From positions 88,531 through 152,530 of the forward strand of contig CALMRZ010000078.1 in the NCBI GenBank assembly GCA_937872225.1: a stretch of 64,000 nt of DNA. The letters run 5' to 3'. The stretch is from an uncultured Spirochaetota bacterium (GTDB taxonomy: Bacteria > Spirochaetota > UBA4802 > UBA5550). Of this stretch, positions 33,763 through 42,599 are shown piece after piece; the stretch's first letter is position 1; each line of letters starts with the position of its first letter. A program made the translations under genes and the position numbers. Below the pieces are notes generated by a model. That model did no database searches. It was not told the DNA's origin and was given only the letters and a program-made list of their open reading frames with translations.

Positions 33763-34326
33763 ATGATATCAGTAAACGATCTCAGACGCGGGCACGTCAT
33801 AATCATCGACAAGGAGCTCTTTTCGATCATCGAGCAGCAGCACCACAAGCCGGGCAAGGGAGGCGCCATCGTCCGGGCCAAGATGCGCAACGTCAGGAAG
33901 GGGAACGTCGTTGACCGGACCTGGAACGCCGGCGTCATGGTCGAGGACGTGCGCCTCGAGAAGCGGCCCATGCAGTATCTCTATCGCGAGGGCGATTCGG
34001 TGGTCTTCATGGACACCGAGACCTACGACCAGGAGCATGTGCCGGCTGACGCCATCGGCGACGCGCTGCAGTTTATAAAGGAAGAGGACGTGGTCCAGAT
34101 CGCCTTTTACGAGGGCGAGCCGATAACCATCGAGCCCCCGGCGTCCGTGGTGCTCAAGGTCACCTACGCCGAGCCGGGGCTGCGCGGCGACACCGCGACC
34201 AACGTGCGGAAGCCGGTCAAAGTGGAGACCGGGGCGGAGGTCAAGGTGCCCCTCTTCGTCAACGAGGGCGATTACATCAAGATCAACACAGAGACCGGCG
34301 AATATATTGAGCGGGTGAAGATGTAG
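33763..34326 (+). CDS. efp: Translation elongation factor P
   Basis: A 187-residue, three-domain protein. The domain I loop HHKPGKGGAIVRAK carries Lys32, the place of the modified residue in EF-P, which rescues ribosomes stalled at polyproline. The C-terminal OB domain ends VNEGDYIKINTETGEYIERV. The ATG is 6 bp after pepP, so both are co-expressed. No modification enzyme is visible in this window. Confidence 0.97.
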   Translation: MISVNDLRRGHVIIIDKELFSIIEQQHHKPGKGGAIVRAKMRNVRKGNVVDRTWNAGVMVEDVRLEKRPMQYLYREGDSVVFMDTETYDQEHVPADAIGDALQFIKEEDVVQIAFYEGEPITIEPPASVVLKVTYAEPGLRGDTATNVRKPVKVETGAEVKVPLFVNEGDYIKINTETGEYIERVKM

Positions 34327-34328
34327 GG

Positions 34329-34556
34329 ATGGATTTTTTCGATCAGATAGCCTCATGGATAAAGGAAAACCCCGGAAAGACCGTCGGCGCAGCCATCGGG
34401 TTCATTCTGGGGATTCTCCTTTTCACCATCGGCTGGTGGAAGACCCTCATCATCCTCATCCTGGTCCTCGTCGGCTTCATCATCGGCAAGTCCCGCGACG
34501 AGAATATTTCAGTCATAGACCTCATATCCTCCTTTTTCAGGCGAAATCGTGATTGA
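34329..34556 (+). CDS. DUF2273 small membrane protein
   Basis: A 75-residue protein starting two bases after the efp stop. An amphipathic N-terminus is followed by two close membrane helices (VGAAIGFILGILLFTIGWW and TLIILILVLVGFIIG) and a basic tail, typical of DUF2273. Relatives often sit next to Asp23/nusB genes; here it follows efp. It overlaps the next gene by 4 bases. Confidence 0.8.
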   Translation: MDFFDQIASWIKENPGKTVGAAIGFILGILLFTIGWWKTLIILILVLVGFIIGKSRDENISVIDLISSFFRRNRD

Positions 34557-35803
34557 CGGGCCGGCCGCGGTATCCCCATGATAAACCCGTGGATTCCGCA
34601 AAGGTAAATTACCGACTCATCAGGGACGCCTATCGCTCCCTCGACAGGAAGAAATTCCAGGAAGCCATACTGGTGCTGGAGAAAGTGCTCTCCTCCGGCG
34701 CCGGCGACATCTATGTGCTTCTTCTACTCTCGGTGGCCTACCTTCATACCGACCAGTTCGGCAAGCTCGCGCGGTTCATCACGAAGATGCGGGAGATGAA
34801 CCGGTCCTACATGCCGCTCATTCAGCTCGAGGCGTTTCTAAAGCTCAAGTCAGCCGCTTCAAAGGAGGAGGCCCTGAAGGTATACATCGACCTCATGGCG
34901 AAATATCCGGCCGACCCCCACATCCACCGGGGGCGGGGCCTCGTCAGCGGGGCCGCTGATTTCCGCGACTTCCAGAAGAACGCCCGGCTCCAGGATTTCG
35001 TTTCCATACCTGCCCCTCCGCGGAGCCTGAAGAAAACGGCCATAAAGTCGGTCTATACCGGCATGCTGGACAGGAGGGGTGTCCGCATCATCCGCGACCG
35101 TCACTTCCCGTGGCGGCGCATCGGGCTGGTCATGCTCGCCACGGCGCTGGCGGTGTCGCTGGTCATGTTCGGGGTATGGCTCTTCACGGGCCCCGGCTTC
35201 CTGGCCGGCGCCGTGAGGCGGGCGGGGCTGTCGCGCGCCGATTACAGCGGGATTGACCGGGTCACCCTGGGCGGGACGGAATACGACCTGGTGAAAAACA
35301 TGGCCCCGGAACGCGTTCCCGTCTATTACCAGTCGGTGCGGGACATGACGGCCGATTTCAACCGCGCCCGCACGCTCATCAAGGCGGGACAGCACAATGA
35401 CGCCATCCTGCTGCTTAACGACCTTTACAACAGCAATGTCAATTTCGTCGTGAAGGAAAAGGTCGCGTTCCTCATCAAGTTCGTCACCGACCTCGAGGAC
35501 CGGGATTATAGCGAGGTGCCCTACGCGAACGTTGAAAAAAACAGGTACCGGTACCGCGGCTTCGCCGTGCGCTGGAAAGGCCGCATAGGGAAGATCAAAC
35601 AGCGCGGCGGGAGCCAGGTATTCACCATGAGTATCGACGCCCCGGGGGATAAATCCGGCGGCGCGGCGGATGTCTATTCGCCGGGGGTGATGCCCGGCCT
35701 GTCGGACGGCACGCGGGTTCAGCTTGATGGCGTGATAATGGATTTTATCGGAAAAGAGAAGCGCGCCTACGTCATGTCGAGGAACATCAGAATCCTTAAA
35801 TAA
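34553..35803 (+). CDS. TPR-like protein with one membrane segment
   Basis: About 416 residues from a TTG at 34553 that overlaps the preceding stop; an in-frame GTG at 34589 is an alternative. The N-terminal 120 residues form helical repeat pairs (YRSLDRKKFQEAILVLEKVL, LYSVAYLHTDQ-like). One membrane helix is at about 190-215 (IGLVMLATALAVSLVMFGVW). A periplasmic part with a further helical pair and a C-terminal beta domain (RGFAVRWKGRIGKIKQRGGS) follows. No enzymatic motif is seen. It is probably an envelope scaffold, and is coupled to the DUF2273 gene. Confidence 0.65.
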   Translation: MTGRPRYPHDKPVDSAKVNYRLIRDAYRSLDRKKFQEAILVLEKVLSSGAGDIYVLLLLSVAYLHTDQFGKLARFITKMREMNRSYMPLIQLEAFLKLKSAASKEEALKVYIDLMAKYPADPHIHRGRGLVSGAADFRDFQKNARLQDFVSIPAPPRSLKKTAIKSVYTGMLDRRGVRIIRDRHFPWRRIGLVMLATALAVSLVMFGVWLFTGPGFLAGAVRRAGLSRADYSGIDRVTLGGTEYDLVKNMAPERVPVYYQSVRDMTADFNRARTLIKAGQHNDAILLLNDLYNSNVNFVVKEKVAFLIKFVTDLEDRDYSEVPYANVEKNRYRYRGFAVRWKGRIGKIKQRGGSQVFTMSIDAPGDKSGGAADVYSPGVMPGLSDGTRVQLDGVIMDFIGKEKRAYVMSRNIRILK

Positions 35804-35837
35804 CAATCCCTCCCGGGATATTCCCGGAAATTCCGAT

Positions 35838-37490
35838 CTACTTTCTCTTTATGATGACCATGGTGACGTCATCTATCAGCTCGTACCCGGCGAGTTCTTC
35901 CAGGATGGCGTCCCGAATCTCGCCGGGTGTCTTCGTGCTGACGCGGCAGAGGATGTCTGCCAGCCGGTCCTGGCCGAACATGTCAGTGCGCGGATTCCGG
36001 TGGTTGCGCCGGGTACCCTTCCTCCATGACTCGGTGATGCCGTCCGCGTGAAGGAGCATGATGTCGTTTTTCTTCAGGGCAAATTCCCTGTCGCCGGGCA
36101 CATGTTCTATGACGTCCTTGAGGCCAAGGATTATCCCGCAGGTTTTAACGGTTTCAACCGCGTCCCGGGCGGAACGGTATACCAGGATGTCCTGGTGGAG
36201 CCCCGAGGCATAGAGGCTTCCGCTTCCCAGGCATGCGATCACCGTGATGGTCATGTACTTGTCTTCTTTGAGTTTCTGGATGTTGTCGGCGATCACCGTG
36301 TTGACCCGTTCCAGCAGGTCGGAGGGCCTGATGCGGGGATCGCCCGCCAGCACGGTATGGATGGCGGTCTGCACCATCATCATGATGATGCCGGCCGGGA
36401 CGCCGTGCCCCGAGATGTCGCCGATAACGACCCAGTCCATACCGGCGGTGTTGATGATGTCATAGTAGTCGACGCCGACCATTTCGGCAGGGGCCATGTG
36501 GCCGGCGATCTCGTACCCTTCAATCCGGGGCCGTTCCGGTATCAGAATGGTCCGCATCTTTCGCGCCAGTTCCATCTCGCCCCAGACGGTGTCCCGCGCC
36601 TTCTCGAGTTCGATGGTGCGCTCTTCGACCATTTTCTGCAGGTTCTCGGAGTAATCCGACAGCGCTTCCCGGGACATTTCGAGGGTGCCTGCCATTTCGT
36701 TGAAGTTGTGCGTCATGAATCCGAGCTCGTCGTTCATCGTTATGGGGATTACCACGTCATAGTTTCCTTCCCGGACCTGCGTGATGCCGTTGAGAAGGCG
36801 CCGGAGGGGCCGGATGTATGCGCCGAGAAAAAAGATCCTGAAGCCGATGAAGGTCGCCATGAGGATTATGATGAACATGATGATGAACTTGCGCGCCGTC
36901 CGGTGATGATACTCCCGGTAGTCGACATGGCTGAAACCGGCTTCGTGCGCCGCCTGGCGGTCGGGATCGAACCTGGCGAAAGCGATGTAGTGGGTCATCC
37001 CGTCCACACCGGTCCGGTAGCGCCTCTGTTCCGCCGGGAGCATCGGCGCAACGAACTTGAGGGCTTCCCGCTTCAGGGCGGCACCGTCGATGTTCGCAGA
37101 AGCGGCGAGGGAGCGGATGGCCACGGCGAAATGCTCCATCGCGGGGTCGCTGCCGGCCAGGCATGATTCCATGCTGGCCGCGAATTGCCGCTCGGGAAGT
37201 CGGGAGAGACAGGCCGACATGGCGGCGGTTTTTTTCCGGATCGCTTTCATGAAGGCGATGGTTTCGGCTGCGGGATCTTCGGTGTCGTCCCGCATGAGTT
37301 CCGCATGGGCCAGGATCGTGTCCCGGTATCCGTTGAAGTGGACGGCGCCGCCTTCCAGTATGTTCCCGATTTCGGCGCGGAATTTTGCTACGGGCATTTT
37401 TCCCATGTTCCGGATCCGCTCGATGCGCGAGGTATTGCAGAGCTCGCCATGGAGGGCCGCGAAGTCCATGGCCGGGCTGTTTTTATTCAC
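35838..37490 (-). CDS. C-terminal part of a sensor phosphatase: membrane helix, HAMP, SpoIIE-type PP2C
   Basis: A 550-codon open stretch. It holds a periplasmic part of about 200 residues, one membrane helix (FIIMFIIILMATFIGFRIFF), a HAMP domain (RPLRRLLNGITQVREGNYDV), a coiled coil and a SpoIIE phosphatase (MVGVDYYDI, VIGDISGHGVPAGIIMMMV, LHADGITES, DDVTMVIIK), all metal-binding aspartates present. The N-terminal 7TM part of the parent protein is found just upstream in broken frames (37483-38415), and the intact paralogue at 48878-51787 shows how the pieces belong together. It may therefore be a remnant of a longer gene or a still-active fragment. It would dephosphorylate anti-sigma antagonists. 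Confidence 0.75.
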   Translation of the reverse strand: MNKNSPAMDFAALHGELCNTSRIERIRNMGKMPVAKFRAEIGNILEGGAVHFNGYRDTILAHAELMRDDTEDPAAETIAFMKAIRKKTAAMSACLSRLPERQFAASMESCLAGSDPAMEHFAVAIRSLAASANIDGAALKREALKFVAPMLPAEQRRYRTGVDGMTHYIAFARFDPDRQAAHEAGFSHVDYREYHHRTARKFIIMFIIILMATFIGFRIFFLGAYIRPLRRLLNGITQVREGNYDVVIPITMNDELGFMTHNFNEMAGTLEMSREALSDYSENLQKMVEERTIELEKARDTVWGEMELARKMRTILIPERPRIEGYEIAGHMAPAEMVGVDYYDIINTAGMDWVVIGDISGHGVPAGIIMMMVQTAIHTVLAGDPRIRPSDLLERVNTVIADNIQKLKEDKYMTITVIACLGSGSLYASGLHQDILVYRSARDAVETVKTCGIILGLKDVIEHVPGDREFALKKNDIMLLHADGITESWRKGTRRNHRNPRTDMFGQDRLADILCRVSTKTPGEIRDAILEELAGYELIDDVTMVIIKRK

Positions 37491-38415
37491 GACATGACGG
37501 TCTTCCCTGCTGTTGTATCCGATCAGGTATGCCAGCGAGGGCGGAATACGGCCGGGCTTCCAGGGCCAGGGTCATATCGCTCAACCTCAGTGCGTCGTAT
37601 GAATCGTCAAGGCCTTTCAGGGAGTAATAAGATACCGCCTGGATTATGATGAGCATGGTGGCTGAGCTGATGCCCGGGATTTTAATCAACAGGCTGGTGC
37701 GCTCCCTCGTGGTATTGAAGGAAATGATGAAAACAGCGAAAAAACCGATGATGGTGAAAATGTCCTGGGTGATCTGGCACGTGCCCCGGTCGATGACCCC
37801 GATCCTGCTGAATAGATTGGCGGTTGCGGGAACGAGGATGGTTATGAATATTATCAGCAGGATGGCCAGGATGGTCCAGCGCACCCTGTTTTTTGTTGTC
37901 GCCACGCGCCTACCGCGGCCATGACCAGAAGGTACGCAATGATCATGAGGGCCATGTACGTGCTAATGGTATCCGCGTTGAAGTCCCAGTAATGGCCGTC
38001 GAAATTGTAGATTTTCGGGGGATTATACGTGATGACGATGTAAACGATCCACAGGGGGATTGATATGCAGTAAAGAACGGCCCCGAGGATCCGGGCCAGA
38101 CGCGGATATTTTTCATCAGGCAGGTAGATGAACACCATGATAAAATGGAATTTCGCTCAGGGTTGCAAAGCCGGCGGTTATCCACCGGTGCTAGGCCGCC
38201 AGCGGATGGTAGACCATTGCCGCTACGATGTATCCGGAATAAAAGATCATCAGCAGCACATAGGTTATGGCGAGGTGCAGCGTTGCCTTTGATTTGCGGG
38301 GCACCCTTAATAGAATAATCCCCAGCGACAGCATGAATAATGCCGGTATGAGGGCGCACACGGAGAAAAAATTATGATAGATATGGGTGAATATGCCGGA
38401 TATATCCATATGCAT
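37483..38415 (-). pseudogene. Broken N-terminal 7TM sensor part of the SpoIIE phosphatase gene
   Basis: Three pieces match consecutive parts of the sensor kinase at 51787-48878. HIYHNFFSVCALIPALF (38191-38415) aligns with its N-terminus, NFDGHYWDFNADTIS (37854-38138) with [13 protein letters not shown], and the piece at 37483-37905 with the last helices. The first piece ends at a TAG exactly where the paralogue has Phe (HPLAA, stop, HRW against HPLSAFHRW). At least three frameshifts follow (near 38140-38165, 37860-37905 and 37490-37560). With four lesions in under 1 kb, true decay is likelier than a single assembly error. Confidence 0.8.
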
Positions 38416-38707
38416 TATGGCTCAATAAATAATTACAGGCCGTCAAACTTCGTGCGACCTCGCATCACCGACGGAATCCCACCCGGGTGAAGCCGCGTGC
38501 GGCATAAACAGGTTGCACATGCAGCAGGAATAGCGGGCTAACAATACAGGTAAGAACCGAATTTATCAATCAATATATAAAGGACGGTGATCTTTACGGT
38601 CGCCTGGGTGCCGGCCCGTGTCCCCATGGCAAAGCGCAACGGCGGGACATCGCCTGTTTGTCAGGCCGAGAGCGGCCGGAAAGACGGATTGCTCTCCTGT
38701 GCCGGTC
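38416..38707. other. Intergenic spacer, no gene
   Basis: 292 bp between the start of the broken sensor gene and the 3' end of the acyl-CoA synthetase gene. It holds GC-rich sequence with small repeats (CCTGTTTGTCAGG near 38652) but no supported promoter or gene. Confidence 0.5.
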
Positions 38708-40264
38708 TCAAATGACCGAGGCGAACATCTCCTTCAATTCTCTCTTTAATATTTTTCCTGACGGGTTCTTCGGGAGCTTGTCCGTGAGGATGATTTTTTT
38801 TGGGCATTTGAACCCGGCCAGGTTCTTTTTGCAGTAGTCGATGATGTCCTTCTCCGTTGCCGCTGAACCTGCCTTCAGAACGACCACCGCGGCAACCAGC
38901 TCGATCCATTTCGGGTCCGGGAGGCCGATAACGGCGGTCTCTGCCACGTCGGGGTGTTGGTAGATGACCTCTTCCACCTCGCGGGACGCCACGTTCTCCC
39001 CGCCGGTCTTGATCATGTCTTTCTTGCGGTCCACCACGTAGAGATAGCCGTCTTCGTCGAATTTGCCGAGGTCGCCGCTGTGGAACCATCCGTTGGCAAA
39101 GGCCTCGGCGGATTTCTCCGGATCGTTCAGGTATCCCGTCATGACCTGGCCGGAACGGTGGACGATCTCGCCGACCGAGCCCACGGGAACGAAATTGCCG
39201 TCGTCGTCCATCAGGCGGGTCTCCACGTTCACCACCGCCTTTCCGGCCGAGCCCGGCTTCAGGAGCTGGTCCTCGGGCTTGAGGATTGTCGCGACCGGGC
39301 CCATCTCGGTCTGGCCGTAGTAGTTCCAGAGCCGCAGGCCCGGAAAGGTGTCGGTGAGCCGCTTGATGATTTCCACCGGCATGATGCTCGCGCCGTAGGC
39401 CGCCTTTTTCAGGCTCGAGAGGTTGAAGTCGCGGAGCCGGGGATGGTTCAGGAGCCCGATCCAGACGGTGGGCGGCGCGAACATGTGCGTCACCTTGTAC
39501 TTCTCGATGCACCGCAGCATCTCCAGGGGGTCGGCCTTGTGCAGAATGATGTTTTCGGCCCCGGTGTAGATAAAGGGCATGAGGAAGCAATGGAGCTGCG
39601 CGCAGTGGAACAGGGGCAGTCCGTGGAGGCTCACATCCTGCGTTTCGTACTGTCCGTCTATCATGCAGCTGAAATACTGGGTCATGAGGGAGCGGTGGGA
39701 GAGCATGGCGCCCTTCGGGCGCGACTCGGTGCCGCTGGTATAGGGTATCTGCACGATGTCTTCGGGAAACACGTCGATATCGGGGTCATCGGCGGGCACG
39801 GCGGACATTTCATAGTCAAGGTCGAAGAAGCCTGATGGTGTCTCGGGGCTGGAGATCGGAATCAGCCCCCACGTCTTTATGTTTTTGAAAAGATTCTTCT
39901 TTGACTGGATCACGGGGAGGAGCGAGTCTTCCACGAGAAAGATCCTGGCACCGGAATGGGTGACCACGTAATCAACTTCTTCGGCATTGAGCATGAAGTT
40001 TATAGGGACCTGCACCGCTCCTATCTTGGCGAGACCCAGGAGGCTGATGGGGTAGTGGTGTGAATTAAACGAGTTAATTGCCACCCTGTCGCCTTTTTTC
40101 ACACCGAGGCGGAGCATCAGGTTGGCAAAGGAGCATGCTTTTCTTTCAAGGTCGGCAAAGGAAAACGTTTTGTCCCTAAAAACGATGGCTGTTTTATCAT
40201 TGTATTTGGCTGCAGCCCGGCGGGAAATTTCACCAATGGTATCGCGATTGATTTTATTGGACAT
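38708..40264 (-). CDS. AMP-dependent acyl-CoA synthetase/ligase
   Basis: A 518-residue enzyme behind GGAGG. The P-loop YTSGTESRPKGAMLSH (Glu where Thr is common), the adenine motif NYYGQTEMGP, the hinge VDRKKDMIKTGGENV and the C-terminal catalytic Lys in NPSGKILKRELKE are all present. It activates a carboxylic acid to its acyl-CoA through an acyl-AMP. It may feed the acyl-CoA enzymes at 1-11600, but it is far away and alone. Fatty or aromatic acid cannot be decided. Confidence 0.93.
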   Translation of the reverse strand: MSNKINRDTIGEISRRAAAKYNDKTAIVFRDKTFSFADLERKACSFANLMLRLGVKKGDRVAINSFNSHHYPISLLGLAKIGAVQVPINFMLNAEEVDYVVTHSGARIFLVEDSLLPVIQSKKNLFKNIKTWGLIPISSPETPSGFFDLDYEMSAVPADDPDIDVFPEDIVQIPYTSGTESRPKGAMLSHRSLMTQYFSCMIDGQYETQDVSLHGLPLFHCAQLHCFLMPFIYTGAENIILHKADPLEMLRCIEKYKVTHMFAPPTVWIGLLNHPRLRDFNLSSLKKAAYGASIMPVEIIKRLTDTFPGLRLWNYYGQTEMGPVATILKPEDQLLKPGSAGKAVVNVETRLMDDDGNFVPVGSVGEIVHRSGQVMTGYLNDPEKSAEAFANGWFHSGDLGKFDEDGYLYVVDRKKDMIKTGGENVASREVEEVIYQHPDVAETAVIGLPDPKWIELVAAVVVLKAGSAATEKDIIDYCKKNLAGFKCPKKIILTDKLPKNPSGKILKRELKEMFASVI

Positions 40265-40390
40265 TCGACGCCTCCGTGACTAGGTTAGTATACAATCCTG
40301 TAATGCCAGTCAATGATGTCTATTAAAATATGGAGAACAGTATAGCTGGGTTTTGTGATTTTATGCTAATAGAATCTGTTATGCCATTGT

Positions 40391-40513
40391 GGTGTCAGAG
40401 TAAAATAATGGTGTCAGAGTAAATGCGGGGCCAGAGGGCCTGTGTTTTCGGTCGTTATGATTCAATATTCTATAGCTGACCGATTGTTATCGGCTGTCCG
40501 GGGTCAGAGTAAA
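40391..40513 (+). repeat. Cluster of three GTCAGAGTAAA tags and one CCGAT palindrome
   Basis: GGTGTCAGAGTAAA at 40391-40404 and 40410-40423, GGGGTCAGAGTAAA at 40500-40513, and CCGATTGTTATCGG at 40480-40493, just six bases before the last tag. Degenerate traces lie between and after them (GGGGCCAGAGG at 40427). The spacer 40265-40687 has no gene. It looks like a landing zone for REP-like units mobilised by the RAYT type found at 62755. Confidence 0.7.
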
Positions 40514-40687
40514 ATCCGAGTGTGAGATAAAAAACACAGGGTCAGGGCAAGAAATACTATGTATGGGCATTTAATACTTGCCTGTATAAAAAAACATATT
40601 ACATTATTAACTGGGTAGTCATCCATTTTTTAAACTATTGTGTTACTATTGTGGCTCCAGATACTTTCATTTTGGGGAGGTGGTGTC

Positions 40688-42076
40688 ATGTATAGTCTTT
40701 TGATTTCAGTTGTGCTGGATAAATATAAAGACAAATCCTACATGGTTCAGCAAAAAGCCAGGATACTGCTCTACATGATAGGCATACTGGCAGTCATAGT
40801 GCTGATGATCACGGTGGCGCTGAATCTCACCATGGAAAACTCCTTCCTGTCCGGAAGAAACGCCGTGAGGTTCCTGATACTCCTGCTTCTCGCGGTGGCG
40901 TATGCTATACTCCGTTCCGGCAACTACGCCCTGGCGGCCAACCTGGCCATCTTCGGCTCCCTCGCAGCCATGGGGACCCAGATCGTTCTCGCGGATTTCA
41001 AGTCCGGCCTTGATTTCTCGAACCGCCTCCACCTGCTGCATATTTTTATCATCATAACAGCCCTGTTTTCCTCGCGCCGGGCGTCCGTCTTTGCGATGTT
41101 CATATCCATCGGCATTGCTGCGGCCGCGGGACTGAATTCACCGGCCCTGGCACCTGCAGAGATTAAGGGCACCCTTGTCGGCTTTTCCGAGAGCCTGGTG
41201 ATCATCACGGTCGCGTCGATCATCCTCATGAAGATGGTGGACGAAACCATCAGGAGGATAGAGGCCAGCATGAAGACCGAGCAGGAGCACTCGGTCATGA
41301 AGAACCTGCTGAATTCGGGCCTGGAACTTTCGAGGAACCTGGCAGACCTGTCCGAGGGACTCAATGCAGAGAACCGGAACCTGTCTCAGCGGACCGTGGA
41401 GCACGCCTCGGCCCTCGAGGAGGTGACCGCCACCATCGAGGAAACGGTGGCCGCCATCAGGAAAAACACCGAGAACACGGACCAGGCGTCCCGCCTCGCC
41501 GCCGAGTCCACGCGCATAGCCGATGAAGGAGCGCGGATGATCGTGGAGGCCGTTGATTTCATCAGAGACATAGACGCGTCCGGAGAGAAGATATCGCAGA
41601 TCACCGCGGTGATAAACGAGATCGCCTTCCAGACCAACATCCTGGCCCTCAACGCTTCAATAGAAGCGGCCCGGGCCGGGTCGGCCGGCAAGGGCTTTGC
41701 CGTGGTGGCTAACGAGGTCAGGAACCTGGCGAAGCGGGCCGCCGATGCCGCAAAGGAGATAAGCGGCCTCATAGACCAGTCCCTGTCGCGCATTCATCAC
41801 GGGACGGAACTGGTCAGCAGGAGCGGCGGGGCGCTTTCCGAGATATGCACGTCGATCCGCGGCGTTGACGCCGTTGTCCAGGACATTACCCGGCAGAGCG
41901 ACGAGCAACAGCGGAGCATCGAGGAGATACGCATTTCCCTCACGCAGATGGACGAGGTGGTGCAGGAGAACTCGGCGCTGGTGGAGAAGACCTCGGCCGT
42001 CAGCGACAGCCTGTCGAGGCAGGCCCGTGACCTCATGGCCATGCTGCAGAACGCCGAGGTGTTCGTGAAGGCGTGA
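40688..42076 (+). CDS. Methyl-accepting chemotaxis protein with six-helix membrane sensor
   Basis: A 462-residue protein. The ATG at 40688 follows GGGGAGGTGG; an upstream GTG frame is ignored. Residues about 20-185 hold five to six membrane helices with short loops and no periplasmic domain, so the input is probably the membrane or the cytoplasm. A coiled coil leads to the signalling tip [20 protein letters not shown], then [21 protein letters not shown], intact for CheA/CheW contact. No HAMP domain is visible. Confidence 0.9.
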   Translation: MYSLLISVVLDKYKDKSYMVQQKARILLYMIGILAVIVLMITVALNLTMENSFLSGRNAVRFLILLLLAVAYAILRSGNYALAANLAIFGSLAAMGTQIVLADFKSGLDFSNRLHLLHIFIIITALFSSRRASVFAMFISIGIAAAAGLNSPALAPAEIKGTLVGFSESLVIITVASIILMKMVDETIRRIEASMKTEQEHSVMKNLLNSGLELSRNLADLSEGLNAENRNLSQRTVEHASALEEVTATIEETVAAIRKNTENTDQASRLAAESTRIADEGARMIVEAVDFIRDIDASGEKISQITAVINEIAFQTNILALNASIEAARAGSAGKGFAVVANEVRNLAKRAADAAKEISGLIDQSLSRIHHGTELVSRSGGALSEICTSIRGVDAVVQDITRQSDEQQRSIEEIRISLTQMDEVVQENSALVEKTSAVSDSLSRQARDLMAMLQNAEVFVKA

Positions 42077-42096
42077 TTCCTTCTCCGCCGGCCCGG

Positions 42097-42585
42097 CTAG
42101 GGATTCAGCCGCCAGAGGAAGAAGTTGAGAACCGACGCGAAGCTCACCCAGAGCAGGTACGGGACCAGGAGACGGCACGCCGCCCGGGAGACCCGCGCGA
42201 AGGCCGCCATGGTGGCCGCTATGGCGAACCAGAGCAGGATGATTTCAATAAATGCCGCGAAGGGCATGTGCAGGTAAAAGAAAAGGAACGACCAGGCGAG
42301 ATTGAGGAACAGCTGGACGCCGAAGGCCGCAACGGCCGCCCGGGTCTCTTTGTGCGACAGGCCCTTCTTCCACACCAGGTACAGCGCAATCCCCATCATC
42401 AGGTAGAGCGCGGTCCAGACCGGGCCGAAGATCCAGTCCGGGGGATTGAAGGACGGCTTGTTCAGGCCGGAGTACCAGGAGCCCACGGATGGCTCCGTCA
42501 TCAGTGCGCCGATCCCGCCGGCCGCCTGGGGGATGATGATGCTCGCGATGAGCTTGAATATGTTTGATCGTTTCCCTGTTTCCAT
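42097..42585 (-). CDS. tspO: TspO/MBR family protein
   Basis: A 162-residue protein with five membrane helices. WYSGLNKPSFNPPDWIFGPV, then WTALYLMMGIALYLVW, and NLAWSFLFF are the family signature. TspO proteins bind porphyrins and tune tetrapyrrole or stress responses. The ATG follows GGGAGG. It lies 14 bp after the 5' end region of malQ on the same strand, so it is probably co-transcribed with malQ. Confidence 0.92.
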   Translation of the reverse strand: METGKRSNIFKLIASIIIPQAAGGIGALMTEPSVGSWYSGLNKPSFNPPDWIFGPVWTALYLMMGIALYLVWKKGLSHKETRAAVAAFGVQLFLNLAWSFLFFYLHMPFAAFIEIILLWFAIAATMAAFARVSRAACRLLVPYLLWVSFASVLNFFLWRLNP

Positions 42586-42599
42586 CCGGCTTCCTCCCG

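Noticed and set aside
38416..38707. Possible third copy of the structured GGA-loop element
   Set aside because: Short palindromes occur (CCTGTTTGTCAGG), but the shared blocks of copies A and B and the GGA loops are absent.
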